This document shows, piece after piece, positions 1-9,521 of a stretch of DNA of 64,000 nt. The notes beneath the pieces were generated by a model. That model made no database searches, was not told the DNA's origin, and saw only the letters and a list, made by a program, of their open reading frames with translations. Made by a program: the position numbers and the translations under genes. Each line of letters begins with the position of its first letter. The stretch's first letter is position 1. The DNA is from Solea solea (taxonomy: Eukaryota; Chordata; Actinopteri; Pleuronectiformes; Soleidae): the NCBI RefSeq assembly GCF_958295425.1, contig NC_081144.1:1716501-1780500 (forward strand), in the 5' to 3' direction.

Positions 1-196
1 GTACTCGTATAATTATGTCCTTGTGTCGCAGGTTTTTAAAACCAAACAACCTCATTTCTATATCTTAACCTCTGTGTCACATCCTGTCATCTCTCGGCGT
101 TGGATGGTGGTGAAGGAGAGAATGTGGTCCATCTACGGAGATTAGAATTTACAGAGCAAAGCGCCGACAGACTTTTTCAAACGTCACCCACCGCGT

Positions 197-240
197 CGTC
201 TCACTGGACGACTGTCCTCGTCTCACTGGACGACTGTCCT
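197..240. repeat. 22-bp perfect tandem duplication
   Basis: The 22-base unit beginning CGTCTCACTGGACG occurs twice back to back (197-218 and 219-240). Confidence 0.9.
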
Positions 241-957
241 CGTCCCCGGTCCACGAGCACGAGTGATTTATTGGATTAAACATGTCTGCGTGCACTTTGC
301 TACAGGTGGCGATGCATGTGCGCCTCCTTCCTTCCAGCTTGTCAGTATGAAGCAGATCACATTTGGCTGGTGAATATTTAGCATGAACTAAATGTACTAA
401 ATTAACATGAATGTGTTTTTTTTTTTTTAGGGTTAAGAAACCTTAATATTTCACTACTGCCAGGTGACAGCTGTTCATTTAGAAAAGAAAAAGTCATACA
501 AATGTTTTGTTTTGCTTTGAAATGACAAAGTAAAATGTAGTGCAGCCGCTGACCGTGACTCGGCAAAGTGACCCGAACTAATCGGCATTTTTTGCCATTG
601 ATTGGTTTGTCTCGGCCCTTTCAAAATAAGAGTGCTCGGTCCAAGTCTTAAATGGAACCACAGAAGAAGAACTGGGATGAAGTCGGAGGATTTATGCTCT
701 CGTTGCACATGGAGAGTCAAAGGCTTGTTTTCTGGCAGGCTACACAATATCTAATGATTCAGGAATGCTGGGAAAAACAAATCATATATTCGGATTATTG
801 TCATTTTCAGATACAGATGTGCATGTTTCACGTGACTAAAGACAAAAGAGTCCAGAGGAAGTGCAGAAGTGTCATGTGCTGAGAGGGGATTATGGGATTA
901 TCGACCAATCATGTAAACATAACACGCCTACGGTGCCCTTTAATTAGACTGACTGAG

Positions 958-988
<31 letters not shown>
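958..988. repeat. (GTCT)n microsatellite
   Basis: About seven uninterrupted tetranucleotide units. Confidence 0.95.
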
Positions 989-1939
989 CCACAATGCTGA
1001 GACTGGATGGGTCGGAAAAGTATTGTGAAATAAATAAAAGAAGGAAATGAAAATGAACTTTAGAACGGTCTGAACATTAGAATTAAAAATATAAAATATG
1101 TTTGCCATGAAGGAAATGAGTCTGCAGAAACATTAACTGTTTATATGTGCTGGTGACAGCAGGGTGTGACTGTCCGTGCTGACATGTCTTCAGTGACAGG
1201 TAGGACACGCACACACACACGCACACACACTCATGCAAACAATGCATTTTTGCTTAAAGTATCCGTGTGTTGTAATACAAGCTGGTTTGTCCCCTCTGTC
1301 ATGTGCTGTAATCCCATTGTGAGGCACAGAAACACTAATCCACCTGTTCAAAGACTCCATGTTACTGTAGATGTATGGGACTGTGTGTGTCTTTGTGTTT
1401 CTGCGAGCAAAGACACAAGTTCTTCCTAAATGTTTTCTCACCTTTGTCGACTCGACAGGACGAAATACAAAGACTGAACTCGGAGTGTTTTTTTGTAGCT
1501 GTTGTTTCAGATAAACACAAACACTGGAATTAAATTATTTGAACATGTTTATATCAAATCTGGAGTAAATATTATAGCCTTCCTGGACAATTTTGGGTTG
1601 TTCTTTGCTGGGACACTTCAGCACATTGACCCTCTGGTTATTGGATGTTACACTCTTCCTTCCTGATCTACAGCTGCCCAAACGGCAATGACATGAACTT
1701 GATGCAAAGTCTGGAGAAAGTTTCTGCAGGACAACGATCAGGACGATTTCAAGCACGGTTTGGTGCCCGGCCTTGGGCACGAACACAGTATCTCCTACTG
1801 AGTTCTTCTATTATCTCACTGACATTATCTGGGTCCAGGGAATGTTCTCATACACAGCCTCTCTGGACAATCTCTGCAGAATGTCCAGCAGGTCAAACAA
1901 AGGCTCATTACGCTCTGACAAAAACTATTTCATGTCTAT

Positions 1940-1963
1940 GCCCCTCCCCCTCCCCCTCCCCCT
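1940..1963. repeat. (CCCCCT)n microsatellite
   Basis: Four pyrimidine-only hexanucleotide units. Confidence 0.8.
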
Positions 1964-2144
1964 GACAAAGGTGACTAATCACCTTTTCATTGTGTATTTC
2001 CTACAGCAATTGCTAGATTAGCACTTTCCAAACATACATTTTATAGACAACACCGACTTCTCAGGCATTTTTCTCACTACATTTCTGTGTGATTGCCCCC
2101 TAACATCAGCAAATACATAAATGTATATAAGTACAAACCGTTTC

Positions 2145-2155
2145 TTATATTATAT

Positions 2156-2202
<47 letters not shown>
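2145..2202. repeat. (TA)n microsatellite with ATATT-type flanks
   Basis: A few TATAT units lead into a long pure TA run. Confidence 0.95.
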
Positions 2203-2203
<1 letters not shown>

Positions 2204-4733
2204 CTCTATTCACAAATCCCCCCACAGTCCATTTAGTTTATTAAAACAGGAATGCACTTGGATGATGGATGTCCAGCTGTTTAAACAGCCTGGTTCGGTG
2301 CAAAGTGCACGATATGGATAATTCAGGGCCAAGAACTTGACGTACTGCCAGGTCACACTGCACTGAGACTCTCTGGTTAGAACTTATCTGGCCACTCATC
2401 AACAGTGGATAATACATTTTTTCTGACGGCCATAGACACTGAAGCAGCACAATGGAATAACCCAGCTAACCTTTGGAGGAGACTGCACTGTATTCCATAT
2501 TTGAACATCTTAACCAACGTCTTCTCCCTAACCATAACCAGTTAATGTCTAATCCTAACCTAAGCTGTTTAAACGTACAGAATACAGAGGGTTATAAGAA
2601 CGTGCAGTATAGACTGTCTGTCTTATATCTTCTTCTTTTTTTCCACACAACCTGTTGGCAATCTGACTAAAAAAAAAACACTGAATTTTCACCAACTGTA
2701 TAAACACACCTGAGCAAAAAGGACTGAAGATGTTTAAATATTTTGGAAATGTGTCACAGTTCAAAGTTCACTGGAGAAAAGACAGAAAAAAGGTCTAATT
2801 TTGTGACTTCTGCACAATTATTGCTGCTTAATATCACGATTAAAAATGCAATATCAAATGAATCATAACTTTGACTCGACAACACATAAGAATACGCGAA
2901 AACTATAAACACACACCCCCAGGATGTCCATATAAGGAGTTATCTATTATTCCCACGCCAATTTACCACAGGTGCACCTGTGGCACAGATCTGTGGGTTA
3001 AACCTAAACTTAAACTAGTTCCTTACAAATGAGGTTATGCCTCATTAGGACCAGGTTTTGGGTCCCCATGAGGTCATACATGCTCAGAAAAGAAACCAAA
3101 GAGGGAAACAAACACATTCACTTCCTGTGGTTTCTACAGTTTTTGGCCTTCACAGAAAGGTACACGCACGCCTGTGAGCTGCAGTGGTTTAGTGCAAGAT
3201 GTCCATCAAGCTGACTGGTCAGGACACCAGGACATGTCCAGCTGCTCCATAACTCTCCTTCTGTCTACAGCCAGCGAGCAACTGAAATCAGAGCTGTGGC
3301 AATTCAGGAAATTCACTTAGCTGCACTTAGTCGGGAGGAGGGAGCAAAGTAATGCTGCAATAGTTGCTGAGTTTATTCAAATGAATTCAGAATCTTGAAT
3401 TGGATTCAGCTGAACTGCTGGGTGTGTACTCAGTTATCTGTACTTTTCAGTAACGTCACCGGTGCATTTAGGAGAAACTTTTATGGCTCAAGTCTTTCTT
3501 GGTGAAATGAACAATATACCATCGTTTCACTCTCTCACCACAATTGATTACTGTCAAGTTAAGAGCTGATGACTGATCACTCTGATCAAGCGTGCACTGC
3601 TTTATGCACAGTATATAAAACTAAGGTCGTGGAATCTAATATTACGTAAAATGAAATAAAGATTAAAAAAGGGAAAATTTGGCACATGACAGACATTGTT
3701 CCGCTCGTATCCTCCTAGAGCTCGTTTTTCACAACACTAGTGTCTGTGACAGCGGCAGCAGAATAATGCATGAGATGAATGGTATAAAACTGCAGCACTG
3801 ACTGACTGACGGACAAGAATTGTCAACTTTGTGCAAACAAATGCAGAAAAAAGTAAGAAACATTCCACATTTAGTTACAATGGTATAATGTAGACGACCC
3901 TAATACATCATATTAAACAAGGAGCATCATCTTTATTCACTGGTCAACCTGTGTGTGGCGTGTCCCCCGTGCTCATGTCCTCTGACTGTAAGACCCTGAA
4001 CACACTGGAAGACACTGAGTGAGTCACTGAGTGAATGGCTGCATAATTAAAGTGACGGGAGAATTCATCACACACTCTGAGCACTGGCTGTGACAGCAGG
4101 CCACGCCGGGGCTCACTGTGAAGGACACGGACCAGCAGCCTCTGGGGCAGTGCAGGGGAAATCGATGAGTCTCTGGCAGCCGGAGCCATTACTTTGTCAC
4201 TGCTGAGAAAGAGTCACTTGATGGAGTCCAGTCTGACAGGATGCAAAATATCACCATCATATTCTGTATACTTACTCTGCTTAGACTATTTCATGAAGAA
4301 GAGGAGTTGAGTGTATTTGTTTTTGGACTCTGTTTGATTGTGCTCGTCTTTGAATACGACATAAATAATGTTAGCACTGTGTGAAGTGATGCAGCTGTAC
4401 CTACAAATATTTCCCAGGTAAAAGCTTTGATTCTCCGAGTGCTTTCACTATGAAACGGACACAGAGAGTGTTTGAAACTGTGCTCAAAGATCTGTTTCAG
4501 TATTTCCTCTGCGTGTGGAGAAGTCAGGTTTTCATTTTGACCTCCTCTGCTCGAGAAGCTGCTCGCAGCTCACAGGGTCAGTGTGGCTGCTCTAACCTGA
4601 GAGCACAGTTGCAGAAGTGGAAATGCGTTTCCATGACGCACTCGTCCCTGTTGCACAAACAGTGTGGCCCCAGTCTTGGAAAAGAGGTGATTTTGTTGGA
4701 CCAACTCCAGGGCAACAACGTCATAAGTATGTA

Positions 4734-4786
4734 GAGGCACACGGTGGTGCAGTGGTTGTGTGGCATTGTTGCCCCAAAGCAAAAAG
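4734..4786 (+). mobile_element. SINE-like fragment (GGTGGTGCAGTGGTT type)
   Basis: The segment containing CGGTGGTGCAGTGGTT and a GCATTGTTGCC-like stretch resembles the 5' part of a common fish repeat that reads roughly GGCACGGTGGTGCAGTGG followed by GCACTGTTGCC. It is diverged and short. The assignment is from memory of the family. Confidence 0.45.
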
Positions 4787-5690
4787 GGGCAACGATGATT
4801 TATTATCGGATTCTGAACGATGATACCCAGAGCTCATGGTGCTGCCACACCCACTCGCCCGTCTATCTCCTGCTCCAACCTCTGCTCCATTATTAATAGA
4901 ACCCTGACAACTGCTTCACTTGGTACAGCCGTTCACTCACAATCTGGGGGGAACAATTCATGTTTTCATTCTGACAGCGAGCGCCGTGGCCTCAGCCCGT
5001 GTCTGTATCGCCACACCACTCACTCTTCAGGTTTAAAAACGAGTGCTTCTCATCGGTGGCGACTCAGCTGTGGACACTGACCCAGCTCTGACTTTCTGAC
5101 ACTGTTGCTTTATTTTTGCTTTTCTGAAACTAGAGAAACAAGCACATACGAGAACAATGGGCTATTCAGCTACTTTCTTTTTTCAATTTCAAAGTAATAC
5201 AAGTCATTAAAGGTTCAAGCAACCCTCGGTCAGGGCTGCATGCTGGACAATGGCCAACCATAGACCTTCTATAGAAGTAGACATAGTTTTCCTGCTTCCC
5301 AAACAAACTTCCATTGTGACACCTCCAGATTCGCGATATTACCAGTTTCTGCAACTGTTAATTCTATGCTCTGTGCTTTATCGTCTATTTTTACTAAGTG
5401 TTTGAGCCCCAATTATCACCATTTGTGACCAGCCACAAGAAAACAACAAGACGGCCCAGAACGAGTAAACAAAGAAAAAGCTGCAAACGTTCTCCAGAGC
5501 TTATGGACAACAAATGGATGGATTCTTTAGCGGCTGAAAGAGAGTGGCAGGATATGAGAATAATTGGAAACCTTGAGGCGAACAGACGTACAGTAGCTCT
5601 GAGATGACGACATGACGCCACAATGACAAGAAAACACCCCCGAACCTCTTATTAACCTCCTCCTGAGTTTTGATATTGTTGTAAAGTTTA

Positions 5691-5790
5691 TAAATCACAC
5701 TTTCAGAATCTGTAAATTAGTCAAAATGCCTCTCCAGAGACTTGTTCCTGTTTCTTTTCCATGGCTGGACACATTTATAGGTGCATTAAC
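5691..5790 (+). repeat. Dispersed repeat, copy 1 (partner at 53125)
   Basis: About 100 bases align by eye with 53125-53212. Shared landmarks are CACACTTTCA, ATCTGTAA, GCCTCTC, TCCATGGCTGG and AGGTGCA. The partner leads directly into a larger known fish repeat. This copy loses similarity after AGGTGCA. Confidence 0.7.
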
Positions 5791-6405
5791 TAACCAGACA
5801 GTCAACTAGTCATGGTAAAGCAAACCACTGAAACAGCTTAACAGAGACTAATGAAATCTACGCTTTTCCACACAGTGTTTTATTAGCTGTTCTGAAAGTC
5901 ATCGTAGAGTCAGGATCAGGTCATGTGACTCACTGACTAATTGATTTGATAATTGAGACACACACACACGCAGACGAGGACTTCTCATAATTGGACTTGA
6001 TGCAAATTAGAGGCAAGCACGCAGGTCCCAGTCCATTAAGCCAAAATGACCTTAACATGAGACGGATAAATAGGTGCTTTATCATTTTCTCATTCTACTT
6101 CCAAAAGTCCCAAGAGGGATTAAATTCAATTTGAAGATGTGTTCACATTAACTCCTCCCCCCTCGGAAAGCAGCAGCAGCCATGATCCAGGTGTACAGTC
6201 AAGTTTACTCTGCACTTATCAGTCCAAGCTACAAAATATTGACTAAAGCAGCATGAATGGACAACTAACAGCCCTTGTCCTGCAGTGTTTCCTAGCAGTG
6301 AGCCTGATAACAAAGTGCAGTTGAAGCCATGTGACCCAGCAGCATTTTCCACCGTATTACACCTATTCTGAGTTCCTCCTGTTTTGTGGGAGCCGGAGAC
6401 ACAGT

Positions 6406-6585
6406 GATTATTATTGTTATTGCTATTATTATTGTTATTATTATGATTATCATTATTATTATTGTTGTTATTATTATTGTCAATATTATTATTATTGTTA
6501 TTATTATTGTTGTTATTATGATTATTATTATTATTATTATTATGGTTGTTATTGTTGTCAATATTATTATTATTGTTATTATTAT
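6406..6585. repeat. Imperfect (ATT)n trinucleotide array, ~180 bp
   Basis: ATT units interspersed with GTT, CTT and GAT variants. The array creates spurious poly-Asn, poly-Ile and poly-Tyr open frames on both strands, which I do not regard as genes. Confidence 0.95.
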
Positions 6586-6825
6586 GGGGAAATTCACACA
6601 ACGAGCAACAGTGTTTGTGTTTAATGACTGTGGATATCATGGAGACAAAAGCCCAAACAGGGGGAAACTCCCACCACTCGTCCAGACAAGCAGTGGTAGA
6701 AATGGAGTGGGTCAGCATTTGGATGACCAGTCACTTAAAGTGTGTTACAGACAGTCGACTGTGTTAAACATGCTGCTGTTTCACTGTGTTAGATTTGAGT
6801 AGATTGATATGAAACATATAAATGG

Positions 6826-6901
6826 TATTTATTTAATTTAATTTAATTTAATTTAATTTAATTTAATTTAATTTAATTTAATTTAATTTAATTTAATTTA
6901 A
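6826..6901. repeat. (ATTTA)n pentanucleotide array
   Basis: About fifteen nearly perfect five-base units. A similar but shorter array in the opposite sense occurs near 25998. Confidence 0.95.
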
Positions 6902-7461
6902 TCATTTGAGTGATGTTTAAGTCCATGACTTTGTTTCTAAAAGTCATTCTCCAGAAGAGCCTGAACTATTCCTTTAATCTCAACTCAACTCACTTGCTCA
7001 TTGACTGGGAATGTTGTGCAGAGCAGATGGTGATATAACTTTTGTCTTTCTCATTCGATGACGGATCCCATAAATGATACACGTGATAGATCAGTTGTTA
7101 GCAAACGGACAATTTGGAGAGGAAGGAAGTCGTATTTTCCGCTATTAATTTAAAAGAAAACTGGTCTTGGCTGTCATGCTCCTGTGTATGTGTGTATGTA
7201 GGCTACATAATCAGCCATTTGTTCTCCCCTGGCTGAGTGACCGTGTCAAACACATGACTGCCTGCAATACTACACCGCACACATGACTTGTTTTGTTCAC
7301 TTTATGACCCAGAATGGGGTTTCGAAGGCCAGTCAAACTCACAAACCTGTGGTGCCGTTGATAAGTCGCTCACGTGTCTGTGGCAAAGTGCATCTGTGTC
7401 TGTTACATGCATACATACATACACACCTTACTGATGTACACAATCAGTGTGTCATACTGCA

Positions 7462-7488
7462 AACACACACACACACACACACACACAC
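7462..7488. repeat. (AC)n microsatellite
   Basis: Pure AC run of about 13 units. Confidence 0.95.
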
Positions 7489-8196
7489 TGGACTCTGACC
7501 TTGGGGTCTACTATAGGGGCCCCTCTGCCTTTGTGGTGTGGAGAATTATTAATGTGCAGACTAGTGTGGTCTCAATGTTAACTCATTATTAATGTGTGGT
7601 GCATGTTGTCCTGCTCTCCGCTCGCCTTTTGTGGATGATGTGCATGTTGAAGTCCACTCTGCCTGCTCCTGTGTGCAGAGCAAAAACACTGTGTGTTTAC
7701 TCACTTTGTTATGTGTGCCTCTGTGTTGGTGTGTAGGCGATGTGGAGCAGTATCAGTGTTGGAGAGAGCGAGCTCAGTTAAGTAGGCTCAGAGAGCGCTG
7801 AAGTTAACTGGCTGCAACAGTGGTGGACACGTGTTGGCTCACCCACTCACTGCTCCTCTGATGCCTTTCAACTCACACTTGATGAGTTAATGAGCAAAGT
7901 TACGAACTGGACAGTCTCACGTCGCCCACACACAGAATCAAATGTTCTCCTCCTCACACTCGGGGACATGAAGACACAGCACAACACAAACCTGCTCCTA
8001 CAGCCACAACCTAAACTACGGCAGCCATGAAGGACACTTCTTATTAACTGTTGTTGGTTTTTCTACAGAGACAGAAACTCATCATCAATGCTGCATTTCA
8101 CTGTGACGTCAGTGTTTTCAAGCCTTAAGCAACTACTTTCTTCATTCTGAAAAGATTTGTTCTGATTGGAATTTACAATTAAATGATCTGATTGTG

Positions 8197-8199
<3 letters not shown>

Positions 8200-8244
<45 letters not shown>
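8200..8244. repeat. (GT)n microsatellite
   Basis: Pure GT run of about 22 units. Confidence 0.95.
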
Positions 8245-8246
<2 letters not shown>

Positions 8247-9349
8247 ACATGCATCAGTGCATCATTCTCCAGAAGCAGAAGAAGCTTCACTCCAACCTCC
8301 GTAGCAGACAAATGCTGCACGTGTCTGCTCGTCTCCTCGCTGTCCCATCATTTCCCTCCTCCTCTGCTTCTGTTCGTTATTTCTTTTTTTGGAATGAAAA
8401 TGCAGCAGTAACAAAATGGAAGTGCGTCACACTGACATGGACCAGACACATGATGAAAGCTGTGTCCGTATGGGCTGTATCGGAGTGTGTGGTCTATGCA
8501 GAGAAGAGGCTGAACCAAAATGAGACGGGACAGTCTGGTCTACTTGAATTTCACTATCACTACTGGTGTCACCTAGCAACAGAGCTGCAGCTGCATGTGC
8601 TCAGGCTCTTCTTTGACAGCATGTAGCATCACTAATAAATCAATCAATCAAGTTTGAAGGTCTCGTGTACGGCCAGGCTTCTTATATTTGAGGTCGTCTT
8701 CAGATGTAATGAAGGGCTGGACAAGAAAAGATCCATCTATTACATTCTTCGTTGTGTTGAGATGAAGGGAAATACATGTGGGCCATATTTAGAGAAGCTT
8801 CTGAAATGGGTAAGAGAAGTCGCAGCTCTGTGATGCTTTTGGGCTTTAGATGCAGCCTCTGGATTCAGATACAGTAGAGTGCCTTGTGTCTGTCTAAGAG
8901 CGTGTCCACTGCACTGCACTGCCACTGCCTACACCGACCAAACAGCCACTTATTGGAGTGGCTGTGCTCAGAGGGCGGAGCTGATCGTAAGAAAAAGTGG
9001 TTGCCAGTCGTGTTCACTGACAGCAATCAGAGTTATAGCATAGCATAGCATGGCTAACACAATTTGACATTCAGCCATGTTTTTATTGTCTATTTCCTTT
9101 AAATGGGAACATAATTTATGAAATGACATCATGTTCTAAACAAAAAAAGAGCTCTTTTTGCAACTGCTATTTCTTCAATACTTCCTTGAGTTTTTTCCAA
9201 ACCGGACAACTACGTCCATTTGTATATATAATCTATAAAATCTCCTTGTTCAGGCTGCTACTTTAATGCGAGCTACGTATATGACGTCCAAAATGCTACA
9301 TAAACACACACTAAAAAGGAATAAAAAGCGACATGTTTTCAAATCAACC

Positions 9350-9355
9350 TTTATT
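9350..9355 (-). terminator. Polyadenylation signal AATAAA (distal)
   Basis: A second minus-strand AATAAA lies about 167 bases past the stop. Either signal could end the transcript. Confidence 0.45.
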
Positions 9356-9412
9356 TGCGTCCGATATTATATGCACTCCTGTATACACACAGGAAATTTG
9401 CTTAGGGATTAG

Positions 9413-9418
9413 TTTATT
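9413..9418 (-). terminator. Polyadenylation signal AATAAA (proximal)
   Basis: TTTATT on the plus strand reads AATAAA on the minus strand, about 104 bases past the stop codon of the coiled-coil gene. It is suitably placed for a short 3' UTR. Confidence 0.5.
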
Positions 9419-9521
9419 GCTCTGCTGCCTGGAATAATGCACTTTACAGTTTTGATATAGAAACTGGATCAAAATAACCATAATGATAACATGAAAATGA
9501 TCACATGAAAACTGTACTTCA

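Larger units (their letters stand above)
1..9349. other. Gene-free stretch left of the coiled-coil gene
   Basis: No coding exon that I can support. Open frames here are short, low-complexity or without recognisable homology. The stretch holds the microsatellites listed separately, a 22-bp tandem duplication near its left end, a SINE-like fragment near 4734, and one copy of a dispersed element near 5691 whose partner lies near 53125. The rest is unremarkable AT-rich sequence. Confidence 0.6.

Noticed and set aside
6143..6802. Open frames of 191 and 138 codons rich in Asn, Ile or Tyr
   Set aside because: They are translations of the imperfect ATT array in different frames and strands; flanking residues show no homology.
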